From NCBI GenBank assembly GCA_028279545.1, contig JANQNN010000048.1, positions 1 to 34,085 on the forward strand: a stretch of DNA of 34,085 bases, in the 5' to 3' direction. Origin of the DNA: Nitrosopumilaceae archaeon (GTDB lineage Archaea; Thermoproteota; Nitrososphaeria; Nitrososphaerales; Nitrosopumilaceae). The position numbers and the translations under genes were made by a program. Below the pieces are notes generated by a model. The model had not been told where the DNA came from. It saw nothing but the letters and a program-made list of their open reading frames with translations, and searched no databases. Shown here piece after piece: positions 8,722-16,897 of this stretch; position 1 is the stretch's first letter; the number at the start of each line of letters is the position of its first letter.

Positions 8722-9744
8722 TTGAATGAAATCATACAAAAAAGCTTGCCCTACAAAAAATATGTAGTAGATGACAGACTTCAATATTTTAAACCACATG
8801 CAACAAAAATTGAAAAAACATTTGCAGACGAGGTTTTTTTTAGTTTAAATCAAAATTCAAAATATATTCATCCAAAATTTTTTTACGATAAAAAGGGCTC
8901 TGCACTCTTTGAAAAAATATGTGAACTCCCAGAATATTATCCTACACGAACAGAAATTGAAATTTTACGAAATCTAAAATTAGATTTGGTTGATTATCTT
9001 GATGATTCTTTTAGACTAGTAGAACTAGGTAGCGGTTCTTCGGTTAAAACACGACTTATCTTAGATATATTTTCTCAAATTCAAAATGATTTAGAATATT
9101 TTCCAATTGATATTTCAGAAATTTTAACTGAAAGTTCAGAAATTCTTCAACAAGATTACCCTACCCTAAGGATAACAGGAATAATTGATACTTATGAGGG
9201 AGGTTTAGACTTTATTGAAAAATATGATGATAAAAAAAATTTAATTATTTTTCTTGGTTCTAGTTTTGGAAATTTTTCACCTGACGAAGGAAAAGTTTTC
9301 TTGAGGCAAATAAATGAAATAATGAAAAAAGAAGATCTTTTTTTGATTGGTTTAGATTTAGTGAAGGAAAAAAATATTTTAGAATCGGCATATGATGATT
9401 CTCAAGGTGTTACTGCTCAATTTAACCTCAATGTTCTTTCAAGAATTAATGATGAATTAGATGCTGATTTTGTTTTAAACAATTTTGAACATGTCGCAAA
9501 ATATAATGAAAAAGACCAACGAGTTGAGATGTATCTAAAATCTCTTGTTAGCCAATCTGTAATTATTTCAAAAGCAAATCTTTCTATACATCTAAAACAG
9601 GGAGAACTAATTCATACTGAACACTCACACAAATACCATTTGACCCAAATTCAAAACCTAATGAATGAAACTGGTTTTATCATAAAGCAAACTTGGACCG
9701 ATAAAAAAGAAAATTATGCCTTGACTCTTGTTTCAAAAAAATAA
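8722..9744 (+). CDS. egtD: L-histidine N-alpha-methyltransferase EgtD
   Basis: EgtD trimethylates histidine to hercynine with three S-adenosylmethionine, the first step of ergothioneine synthesis. The 340-residue protein shows the family landmarks: YDKKGSALFE and ELPEYYPTRTE near residues 55-78, the SAM-binding loop VELGSGSSVKT at 100-110, FLGSSFGNFSP with Asn184, and the histidine-binding pair Glu300/Ser302 in TEHSHKYH, spaced like Glu282/Ser284 of the mycobacterial enzyme. The length is close to bacterial EgtD (about 320). The start is TTG. It converges on egtB, with one base between the two stop codons, so the two pathway genes are on opposite strands. Confidence 0.92.
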   Translation: MNEIIQKSLPYKKYVVDDRLQYFKPHATKIEKTFADEVFFSLNQNSKYIHPKFFYDKKGSALFEKICELPEYYPTRTEIEILRNLKLDLVDYLDDSFRLVELGSGSSVKTRLILDIFSQIQNDLEYFPIDISEILTESSEILQQDYPTLRITGIIDTYEGGLDFIEKYDDKKNLIIFLGSSFGNFSPDEGKVFLRQINEIMKKEDLFLIGLDLVKEKNILESAYDDSQGVTAQFNLNVLSRINDELDADFVLNNFEHVAKYNEKDQRVEMYLKSLVSQSVIISKANLSIHLKQGELIHTEHSHKYHLTQIQNLMNETGFIIKQTWTDKKENYALTLVSKK

Positions 9745-9745
9745 T

Positions 9746-11056
9746 TTAGGCATTTTCGGCACATCTAAAGCCTGAAAACAACCATCTTTCATCTAGTCTA
9801 AAGAAATTTCTGTAGCTTGCTCTTATGGACATTTTAGGCGTGCCAAACGAGCCTCCTCGTAAAACCTTCTGGTTTGCAAACCATTTGTCATTATATTCAT
9901 CAAATCCTGTTTTGAATCCTGGGTACCCAATAAACTCTGATGAGGTCCATTCCCAAACATCTCCAATCATTTGATGACATCCATAGGGACTAATGCCTTC
10001 AGGAAAAGACCCAATCTCAGCACAGCACCACTGATATGATTCTAATAGATTAGCTCTATTATCTGTAGGATTTTCATTTCCCCAAGGAAAGACGGTTTTT
10101 TCTTGTTTGTCTTCATTCCAACATGCAGCTTTTTCCCATTCTGCTTCTGTTGGTAATCTTTTTCCTGCCCACTTGCAATATGCATCAGCTTCATAGAAAC
10201 TAACATGACAAACAGGTTCATTTGGATTAATTTTTCTTAGTCCTAAAAAGTCTCTAACCTTCCATTCTTTATCTAATTTTTCCCAATACATTGGTGAGGT
10301 CCATTCATTTTTCTTCACAGCTTCCCAACCGTCTGAAAGCCAATACTTGTAGTCTTCATATCCTCCATCTTCTATGAATTCAAGATACTGTTTGTTAGTA
10401 ACTGGGGCAGTATCGATTTTGTAATCATTGAGGTATGTCTTATGTTCAGGAAGTTCTATGTCATAACAAAAACTTGATCCATTATATCCTAAATTAAAAA
10501 TACCTCCCTTGATATGTACTGATTTTTGCTGAATCTCTACAGGTGTTTTTCTTTCACTTTTTTTGACTGGTCTATATTGGTCTGCAAGTAAGTGCTGTAA
10601 ATCATAAACCAACAATTCTTGATGCTGACATTCATGATGGAATCCCATTGTAATTAATCTAATTTCTTCATCACTAAGCTCTTTTGATTTGATAAAATTT
10701 TGTACTCTTTGATTGACATTGTTAAAGTATTGGAAAACTTCGTCCACAGTGGGTCTTGAAATTATTCCTCTTGCGCCTTTATCATTTGGTACTCCAAATT
10801 GCTGATAATACGAATTAAGATATTCTGAAAATTCTTTGGAATAAAATTCGTAATTTTTGTCTAGCTTACTTAAAATTGCTTCATAAATCCAACTTACATG
10901 TCCTACATGCCATTTTGGAGGACTCATGTAAACTGCGGTTTGAACTACAAAATCATCTTTTTCTAAGGTTTTGACAAGTTCAAGAGTTCGATTTCTAGTT
11001 GTTTTAAATTGGTCTAAAATCGATTCCTTTAGGGCTTGATCAGATATTGCAGTCAT
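9746..11056 (-). CDS. egtB: hercynine oxygenase / sulfoxide synthase EgtB
   Basis: EgtB is the iron enzyme that joins hercynine to a thiol (gamma-glutamylcysteine or cysteine, depending on type) using O2. The 436-residue protein has an N-terminal DinB-like domain with the likely iron ligands His53 (KWHVGHVSW) and His141/His145 (HHECQHQE). A C-terminal formylglycine-generating-enzyme-like domain follows, with VSFYEADAYCKWAGKRLPTEAEWE, GDVWEWTSSEF, LRGGSF and the terminal GFRCAENA. Its start overlaps the rlmN stop by four bases, so it is translated in the rlmN message. No egtA (glutamate-cysteine ligase) or egtC lies nearby, so a cysteine-using type is possible. That is inference. Confidence 0.92.
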   Translation of the reverse strand: MTAISDQALKESILDQFKTTRNRTLELVKTLEKDDFVVQTAVYMSPPKWHVGHVSWIYEAILSKLDKNYEFYSKEFSEYLNSYYQQFGVPNDKGARGIISRPTVDEVFQYFNNVNQRVQNFIKSKELSDEEIRLITMGFHHECQHQELLVYDLQHLLADQYRPVKKSERKTPVEIQQKSVHIKGGIFNLGYNGSSFCYDIELPEHKTYLNDYKIDTAPVTNKQYLEFIEDGGYEDYKYWLSDGWEAVKKNEWTSPMYWEKLDKEWKVRDFLGLRKINPNEPVCHVSFYEADAYCKWAGKRLPTEAEWEKAACWNEDKQEKTVFPWGNENPTDNRANLLESYQWCCAEIGSFPEGISPYGCHQMIGDVWEWTSSEFIGYPGFKTGFDEYNDKWFANQKVLRGGSFGTPKMSIRASYRNFFRLDERWLFSGFRCAENA

Positions 11057-12144
11057 TGCCTTTGACTTTTAATTCCTGTATTATTGTATTTGCCCAAAAC
11101 ATCGGTTCGTAATTGTCCACAAGCAGCTGCAATTTCTACTCCTTTTTCAACCCTTACGGTACAATTAACCCCGCTATTGTAGAGAATTCTTTCAAATTCC
11201 ACTACATTATCTCTTTTTGGACGCCTAAAATCCCCTGCAGTTGGATTCAATGGAATTAGATTCACATGAGAGCCATTATTTCTCAAAAGAACGGCAAGAT
11301 CATTAGCAGTTTCAGTTGAGTCATTTACTCCCTCAATTAATGCATACTCGAAGGTAACTCTCCTCCCAGTTTTCAAAAAATATCTTTTACCTGCCTTGAT
11401 AAGATCCTCCACCGAATTTGGACTGGCGGTTGGAACTAACCATTTCCTTAATTTGTCGTTTGGGGCGTGTAAGGATATGGCTAAACCAATCTGAAGTTTT
11501 TCATCTGCTAATTTGTCTATTGCTGAAATAATTCCTATCGTTGAAATTGTAATGTTTCTTTGCCCAATACCAAATCCCCGTGGATGTGTTAATAATTGAA
11601 TAGCCCTTAGAGTTTCAGGGTAATTTGCAAGTGGTTCGCCCATACCCATAAAGACGATATTTGTAGTATGTTGGCCTTTGGATGATAAAATTTTTTCAAA
11701 ATGAATTACTTGTGATACAATCTCTTCTGCTTTCATGTTTCTCTCAAAACCCATTTGACCTGTTGCACAAAATACACAACCCATAGCACAACCTACTTGG
11801 GTTGAAACACAAACAGTAGATCTTGGATGTCCAAGTAATTTTTTTGGAGGGTATTGCATCAAAACTGTTTCAATAGGCGAATCATCTTCTAGGTTTAGAA
11901 GTAATTTTGTAGTTTCTCCATCTTTACTTTCTATTTTATGAACTTCTTTTGCAGAGCCAATGGTAAATCCTTTGTTGACAAGTTCTTCTCGAAATTCTTT
12001 AGGCAATTGTTTAATTTCTGAAATATTTTGAGGGAACTTGTAATACAAAGCATAAAGGATTTGATCAGCCCTGTACCGTGGTTGATCAAATTCAATCATT
12101 AGGTCCTCCATCTCTTCGGGAAGAAGTCTATAAAGATCGGTCAT
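11053..12144 (-). CDS. rlmN: RlmN-type dual-specificity RNA methyltransferase (radical SAM)
   Basis: RlmN methylates C2 of adenosine in 23S rRNA (A2503) and in some tRNAs (A37). The 363-residue protein has the radical-SAM cluster motif C119-x3-C123-x2-C126 within GCAMGCVFCATGQ. It also has the GMGEPLANY motif, the SAM-binding SLHAPND region, and a C-terminal AACGQLRTD with Cys342, the residue that becomes methylated in the bacterial enzyme. All catalytic features are therefore present. RlmN is mainly bacterial, so this copy may be an ancient transfer. It sits 28 bases after proS and overlaps egtB by four bases, giving a proS-rlmN-egtB operon. Confidence 0.92.
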   Translation of the reverse strand: MTDLYRLLPEEMEDLMIEFDQPRYRADQILYALYYKFPQNISEIKQLPKEFREELVNKGFTIGSAKEVHKIESKDGETTKLLLNLEDDSPIETVLMQYPPKKLLGHPRSTVCVSTQVGCAMGCVFCATGQMGFERNMKAEEIVSQVIHFEKILSSKGQHTTNIVFMGMGEPLANYPETLRAIQLLTHPRGFGIGQRNITISTIGIISAIDKLADEKLQIGLAISLHAPNDKLRKWLVPTASPNSVEDLIKAGKRYFLKTGRRVTFEYALIEGVNDSTETANDLAVLLRNNGSHVNLIPLNPTAGDFRRPKRDNVVEFERILYNSGVNCTVRVEKGVEIAAACGQLRTDVLGKYNNTGIKSQRQ

Positions 12145-12172
12145 AATCTAAACACTTTTTTTAAGAGAATGT

Positions 12173-13615
12173 CTAATATCCTCTTGCAAAAACCGGAGTA
12201 ATTGTGCTTGGTTCATTACAATAAATACAATTTCCTTCTTTATTTTTGTCATCAAGAGGAATTAGACGAATATCTGCTCCCGTGTCTTCTTTAATTTTCT
12301 CTTCACATTCTGGTTTTCCACACCAAAATGAATTGAAAAAGCCTCCAGTTTGCATTTTTTCTTTAAATTCAGAATAACCTGAAATGTTTTTTGTATTTTC
12401 TTTTGCTTGCTCTCTTGCACTTTCAAGCATACTAACCTGAATTTCATTTAATATTTCATCAATTTTGCCAATATCCTCAAAGCCTAGATTGATTTTTTCT
12501 CCGCTGTATCTTTTTGCCAAAACTACCTGTTGTTTTTGGATATCCTTAGGGCCTATCTCTATTCTGAGTGGAACACCTTTCATTTCCCAATCATTGAATT
12601 TGTAACCAGGAGATATTTCATTCCTATCATCCACATGTACTCGAATTTGTGTTGTTTCTAATTGTTCTTTAATTTCATTTGTTTTTTCTAGTACTCGTTT
12701 TTTGTCATCATCGGAATTGTAAATTGGAACAATCACTACTTGTGTTGGTGCGACTTTTGGTGGTAATACAAGCCCTTGATCATCGCCATGGACCATAATC
12801 ATAGCACCAATTAGTCTCCATGAAACTCCCCAGGATGTTTGCCAAGCAAAATGTTCTACGTTGTCTTTGTCAGCAAATTTAACATCAAAGGGTTTGGAAA
12901 AGTTCTGTCCCAGAAAATGCGAAGTGCCCATTTGAAGAGCCTTCCCATCTGGCATAATAGATTCCATTGTAGTAGTATATTCTGCTCCAACAAATTTTTC
13001 TTTTTCACTTTTCTTTCCTATTAAAACTGGTATTGCAAGCTCTTCTTCTACAGTATTTTTATAAATCTCTAAAATTTTGAAGACCTCATTTTCTGCTTCT
13101 TCTTTGGTTGTATGTACAGTATGTCCTTCTTGCCATAAAAATTCTGAAGTCCTAAGGAAAGGTTTGGTAGCTTTGATTTCGGCTCGAAGAGCAGTATTCC
13201 AAAAATTAATTTTTAGTGGTAAATCTCTCCAACTTTTAATCCATTTTGAATAAAGCGAATATGCTAGAGTTTCAGAGGTTGGTCTTAGAGCGAGTTTATC
13301 CCCAACTTCGTTGTTTCCTGAATGTGTCACCCAGAACACTTCGGGATTAAAACCTGCAAAATGTTTCTTTTCTTTTCCTAACAACGATTCAGGGATTAAA
13401 ACTGGAAGAAAACCATTGCGAATTCCATTCTGAGAAAATTTTCTATCAAAAGTATTTTTCAGAGATTCCCAAATTGAATATCCATCTGGTCTTAGAACAA
13501 TTAACCCCTTTACTGGAGCATAATCTGCCAATTTTGCCTTTAGAACCACCTGAGTATACCACTCACTAAAATCATCTTTTTTTGATACTGTAATTCCTAT
13601 CTTTTCTTTTACCAA
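12173..13615 (-). CDS. proS: prolyl-tRNA synthetase, archaeal/eukaryal type
   Basis: This enzyme charges tRNA-Pro with proline. The 480-residue class II synthetase has the N-terminal LRPDGYSIWE (motif 1 region), motif 2 FWNTALRAEIKATKPFLRTSEFLWQEGHT, and motif 3 near GVSWRLIGAMIMVHGD. An anticodon-binding domain (APTQVVIVPIYN) is followed by the zinc-binding C-terminal domain of the archaeal/eukaryal form, with cysteines in WCGKPECE and CIYC. It ends in the typical VFARGY with a terminal Tyr. There is no bacterial editing insertion. Translation begins at TTG. A TATA-like run about 26 bp upstream (13634-13648) suggests it heads the proS-rlmN-egtB unit. Confidence 0.95.
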   Translation of the reverse strand: MVKEKIGITVSKKDDFSEWYTQVVLKAKLADYAPVKGLIVLRPDGYSIWESLKNTFDRKFSQNGIRNGFLPVLIPESLLGKEKKHFAGFNPEVFWVTHSGNNEVGDKLALRPTSETLAYSLYSKWIKSWRDLPLKINFWNTALRAEIKATKPFLRTSEFLWQEGHTVHTTKEEAENEVFKILEIYKNTVEEELAIPVLIGKKSEKEKFVGAEYTTTMESIMPDGKALQMGTSHFLGQNFSKPFDVKFADKDNVEHFAWQTSWGVSWRLIGAMIMVHGDDQGLVLPPKVAPTQVVIVPIYNSDDDKKRVLEKTNEIKEQLETTQIRVHVDDRNEISPGYKFNDWEMKGVPLRIEIGPKDIQKQQVVLAKRYSGEKINLGFEDIGKIDEILNEIQVSMLESAREQAKENTKNISGYSEFKEKMQTGGFFNSFWCGKPECEEKIKEDTGADIRLIPLDDKNKEGNCIYCNEPSTITPVFARGY

Positions 13616-13697
13616 ATCAGATTTTCAGAACGTACTTTTACTAATGAGCCTTTCGTGATGATTTTTTTATCTACCATAGAAATTTTTGTAATTTACC

Positions 13698-13985
13698 CTA
13701 AAGAGGGTCGCCTTTACAAAATACCTTGCCCATAACCCTACTTTGAAAATTTGGACACACAAAACACTGAATGAATTGTGTGTTTTCCTTTAAAACAGGA
13801 CAATCCACATATTCTTGTTTCATCCTTTTGAGCATTTTGGGACTAACTCCTTTTAGTTTTAATTTTCCTTTCTCATCCATCATACCAGAATCTTGAAGAA
13901 TTGCTTTGATTTCTTTTGATAGTTTTTGTTTTTCTTCTGTGGACTGAATATCTACTTCATATTTTCGCTCTAGTTCTTCGGCCAT
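13698..13985 (-). CDS. small conserved-looking four-cysteine protein
   Basis: I do not recognise this 95-residue protein. The first 60 residues are charged and helical (EEKQKLSKEIKAIL, SPKMLKRMKQEYV). The last 35 carry four cysteines: one in VDCPV, a C-x2-C pair in QCFVCPN, and one in FCKGDPL. The spacing suits a zinc or iron-sulfur site, and the upstream helices could bind RNA or protein. It starts with ATG and lies 82 bases ahead of proS on the same strand, so it might share that transcript. No function is proposed. Confidence 0.65.
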   Translation of the reverse strand: MAEELERKYEVDIQSTEEKQKLSKEIKAILQDSGMMDEKGKLKLKGVSPKMLKRMKQEYVDCPVLKENTQFIQCFVCPNFQSRVMGKVFCKGDPL

Positions 13986-14159
13986 AGATCTCCCATTTCC
14001 TTCCTCGATTTATTATTAGCGTTTTTTTTATTTAAAAAACAAAATTTACTTTTAAAGTTGTATTAAAACAAATTTATCGTTAATAGATCAAATTTGCCAA
14101 ATATTTGATGCGACTTTACATTCATATAATTAGATTTTTTTTCAAAGATCAGAAAATAA

Positions 14160-14810
14160 TTGCTAATCATATTTGATGTCGAAGGAGTTCTTTATGATGC
14201 AGAATATCTTCCCATTCTAGCTGAAAAACTTGGAAAAGAAAATGAAATTTGGGAGATTACAAAACAAGGCATTCAAGGTGTTATTAATTGGGAAGAAGGT
14301 CTTCGCACTCGAGTTGGTGCACTTAGAGGACTAGATTATGAGACTTGTATGCAAGTAGCAGCTGAGCTACCTATTATGACTGGAGCAAAAGAAGCATGTC
14401 AAGCCCTTAAGGATGCAGGCTGGAAGTTAATGGCAGTATCAGGTGGCTTTACCATAATGACTGACCGGTTGAAGACTGAACTAGGTTTAGACTATGTTTA
14501 TTCAAATGAACTAGTCTTTAAGGACGGTAAACTTGATGATGTTATCATTAATGTCGATTCTGACAAGTCAAAATCTGCAAAAATAAAAATTGCTGAATGG
14601 ACAGAAAAAAAAGAAGACATTACCTGTGTCGTTGATGGTGCAAATGACATTAAGCTATTTGATGTGTGTGGACTAGGTATTGCCTTTAGGGCCCAAGACA
14701 TTGTTAAAGACTTGGCAACAACTACCCTTGAGGAAAAAGATCTTTCAAAAATTTTAGAGATTATAAACAAACACTACAAACTAGAATTAGAAACTCCAAC
14801 TCCAGCATAA
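14160..14810 (+). CDS. HAD-family phosphatase, phosphoserine phosphatase-like
   Basis: A 216-residue haloacid-dehalogenase-type phosphatase. The nucleophile motif reads FDVEGV (Asp6, Glu8) instead of the usual DxD. Motif II is AVSGGFT (Ser94), and motif IV is VVDGANDIKLF (Asp159, Asp163). The SGGF and DGAND motifs are those of phosphoserine phosphatases, which make serine from O-phosphoserine. The DxEG variant also occurs in the SerB-related ThrH enzyme, so it does not imply loss of activity. Substrate assignment remains a family inference. The TTG start at 14160 places the first strand directly at the N-terminus. A TATA-like CATATAATTA lies about 33 bp upstream. CofE follows 35 bases later. 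Confidence 0.78.
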   Translation: MLIIFDVEGVLYDAEYLPILAEKLGKENEIWEITKQGIQGVINWEEGLRTRVGALRGLDYETCMQVAAELPIMTGAKEACQALKDAGWKLMAVSGGFTIMTDRLKTELGLDYVYSNELVFKDGKLDDVIINVDSDKSKSAKIKIAEWTEKKEDITCVVDGANDIKLFDVCGLGIAFRAQDIVKDLATTTLEEKDLSKILEIINKHYKLELETPTPA

Positions 14811-14845
14811 CCAATATTTTACTGTCTTTTTTAGGGAAATAATAC

Positions 14846-15571
14846 TTGCAATTAATTCCAGTTCAAATTCCAAGAGAAATTGAGAAAGGTGACAACATTT
14901 CAGAGATTATCTCCAAATCTATTGATCTTTGTGATGGAGACATCATAGTCATTGCTCAAAAAATAATCTCAAAGCAGGAAGGAAGGACAGTTGATTTATC
15001 GTCTGTAACTCCTTCATTACTTGCCAAAGGCATTAGTTCCGAATATGGAAAAAACCCTTCCATTGTAGAATTGATACTTTCTGAATCTCAAAAAATTGTA
15101 AGAATGGAGAGAGGAGTAATTATCGTTGAGACAAAACATGGGTTTATTTGTGCAAATGCAGGAATTGATGAAAGCAATGTAAAAGATGGATTTGCTACTC
15201 TTCTCCCATTAAACCCTGACAATTCAGCTGAAAATATTTGTAAACACATTTCAGAATATAATAACAAAGATGTTGCAGTCCTAATTTCTGATACATTTGG
15301 ACGACCATTTAGATTGGGCCAGACAAATTGCGCAATTGGAATTTATGGTTTTGATCCAATTTTGAATTATGCAGGGACAAATGATAATTTTGGAAGAGAA
15401 TTACGTGTAACTGCAATAGCTGTTGCTGATGAAATGTGTGGAGCAGCAGAACTACTAATGAAAAAAACTGAAAACACTCCGGTAGTAATTATTCGGGGAT
15501 ATGAATTCAAAAAAGAAAAATCCTCCATAAATCAAGTGATACGTTCAGAAGATGAGGATCTTTTTAGATAA
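14846..15571 (+). CDS. cofE: coenzyme F420-0:L-glutamate ligase
   Basis: CofE adds L-glutamate residues to F420-0 using GTP, the last stage in making coenzyme F420, a hydride carrier used by these archaea. The 241-residue protein carries the family features: DIIVIAQKIISKQEGR near residue 35, a long LSESQKIVR and HGFICANAGIDESNV middle section, and the metal/GTP-binding ISDTFGRPFRLGQTNCAIG. The length fits archaeal stand-alone CofE rather than the bacterial FbiB fusion. The start is TTG at 14846, 35 bases after the phosphatase gene. No other F420 gene (cofC, cofD, cofG/H) lies in the window. Confidence 0.92.
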   Translation: MQLIPVQIPREIEKGDNISEIISKSIDLCDGDIIVIAQKIISKQEGRTVDLSSVTPSLLAKGISSEYGKNPSIVELILSESQKIVRMERGVIIVETKHGFICANAGIDESNVKDGFATLLPLNPDNSAENICKHISEYNNKDVAVLISDTFGRPFRLGQTNCAIGIYGFDPILNYAGTNDNFGRELRVTAIAVADEMCGAAELLMKKTENTPVVIIRGYEFKKEKSSINQVIRSEDEDLFR

Positions 15572-15651
15572 GGCTAAAATTTTTACCATAGGATTAGCTA
15601 ATTTAAAATAGATTTTAATATGATATGACGAACATTAGGAGTTAGATATCA

Positions 15652-15888
15652 ATGTCTGAACTTAGTGAAAAGAAACTTGATGCAACTGGTCTTTTTTGTC
15701 CAGAGCCTGTTTTTAGAACAAAAATTGAGATTGAAAAGATGCAGGTAGGAGAAGTACTAAATGTCTCTGCAGATGATCCAGCAGCTGAAGATGATATTTC
15801 TCGCTGGGTTACAAGACAAGGACACGAATTACTAAAAATGGAAAAAGATGGCGATACAATTAATTTTCAAATTAAAAAGGTGAAATAA
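15652..15888 (+). CDS. TusA/SirA-family sulfur-carrier protein
   Basis: A 78-residue protein of the TusA fold. It has the family's N-terminal LDATGLFCPEPVFRTK with active Cys16 in a CPxP motif, then VGEVLNVSADDPAAEDDISRW. TusA-like proteins carry sulfur as a persulfide on this cysteine and pass it to tRNA thiolation, molybdenum cofactor or other sulfur-trafficking reactions. An AGGAG run (15637-15641) lies ten bases before the ATG. Two bases separate its stop from the ATG of the cysteine-synthase-like gene, so the two are co-transcribed, which suggests the carried sulfur is linked to cysteine metabolism. Confidence 0.88.
   Translation: MSELSEKKLDATGLFCPEPVFRTKIEIEKMQVGEVLNVSADDPAAEDDISRWVTRQGHELLKMEKDGDTINFQIKKVK
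15876..15882 (+). promoter_or_regulatory. Shine-Dalgarno site for the cysteine-synthase-like gene
   Basis: AAGGTGA lies eight bases before the ATG at 15891, inside the end of the TusA-like gene. It matches the archaeal anti-Shine-Dalgarno consensus and fits an internal operon cistron, unlike the leaderless first genes around it. Confidence 0.5.
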
Positions 15889-15890
15889 TT

Positions 15891-16889
15891 ATGGCCTCAA
15901 AAGTGGTCACTGATAATGATCCTCTAAAACGAGTTGGAAATACTCCTCTAGTAAAATTAGATTCTTTATCGACTGACAAGATTACATTTTTTGCCAAACT
16001 TGAGGGACACAATCCTTTTGGTTCTGTTAAAGACCGTGCTGCTTATTGGATGATTAAAGACGGTGAAGAACGAGGAATTTTAAAAAAAGGTAAAAGTATC
16101 ATAATTGAGCCAACCTCAGGAAACACTGGAATTGCCTTGACTGGTATTGCCCATTTGTTAGGATACAAAGTAGAAATTGTAATTCCAGAAAAAGCAAGTA
16201 ATGAGACTAAAGATATTATTCGAAATCTTGGAGCAAAAGTATTTGAGACAAGTGATGACTTGTGTCCAAAGGTTGGTGCAGGAACAGACCAAAGCATTGC
16301 ACTTGCAACCTCTATTGCCTCATCCAGACCTGATACGTACTATTCACCAAACCAATATGCCAATGAAGCTAACTTTAAGGGCCATTATGTTGGAACGGGT
16401 CCTGAAATCTGGAAACAAACCAATGGAAAAGTAACTCACTTTTTCACCGGGGTTGGAACTGGCGGCACTATCACCGGAATTGGAACATATCTTAAAGAAA
16501 AGAACCCAAACATTAAGATCATTGGCTGCCAACCACAACAAAATCATCTAATTCAAGGATGGAGAAACTTTGAGGAATCTGCAAAGCCTGATTTATTTTT
16601 GAAACGAGAAAACGTTGTAGATGATTGGGTGTCAGTAGATAACAAGGAAGCATTTTCTGTTGTAAGAGAAGTTTTTGAAAAAGACAAGTTGCTAATTAGT
16701 CCATCTTCAGCTGCAGTATATGCTTGTATGAAAAAATATCCTTTGTCTGAAAATGATTGTGTTGTTGGAATATTTGCAGATGATGGACGTAAATTCAAAA
16801 GTGTCTACACTGAACAAAAAATCATGACTGGTGAAGAATTTGATTCTTGCCTCAAAGAAGCAAAGCACATGTCAGAACTTGCATATTAG
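15891..16889 (+). CDS. PLP-dependent cysteine synthase (CysK/CysM family)
   Basis: A 332-residue fold-type II PLP enzyme. The PLP lysine is Lys47 in NPFGSVKDRAA, the substrate loop is EPTSGNTGIA (about 73-82), and the phosphate-binding loop is GVGTGGTITG. The family replaces the acetyl or phosphate group of activated serine with sulfide to make cysteine; some members are cystathionine beta-synthases. No C-terminal CBS domains are present, which favours cysteine synthase. The true activated serine (O-acetyl- or O-phosphoserine) cannot be told from sequence. The gene follows a TusA-like sulfur carrier by two bases, so sulfur might be delivered from a protein persulfide, though free sulfide is equally possible. 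Confidence 0.85.
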   Translation: MASKVVTDNDPLKRVGNTPLVKLDSLSTDKITFFAKLEGHNPFGSVKDRAAYWMIKDGEERGILKKGKSIIIEPTSGNTGIALTGIAHLLGYKVEIVIPEKASNETKDIIRNLGAKVFETSDDLCPKVGAGTDQSIALATSIASSRPDTYYSPNQYANEANFKGHYVGTGPEIWKQTNGKVTHFFTGVGTGGTITGIGTYLKEKNPNIKIIGCQPQQNHLIQGWRNFEESAKPDLFLKRENVVDDWVSVDNKEAFSVVREVFEKDKLLISPSSAAVYACMKKYPLSENDCVVGIFADDGRKFKSVYTEQKIMTGEEFDSCLKEAKHMSELAY

Positions 16890-16897
16890 ATTCAAAT

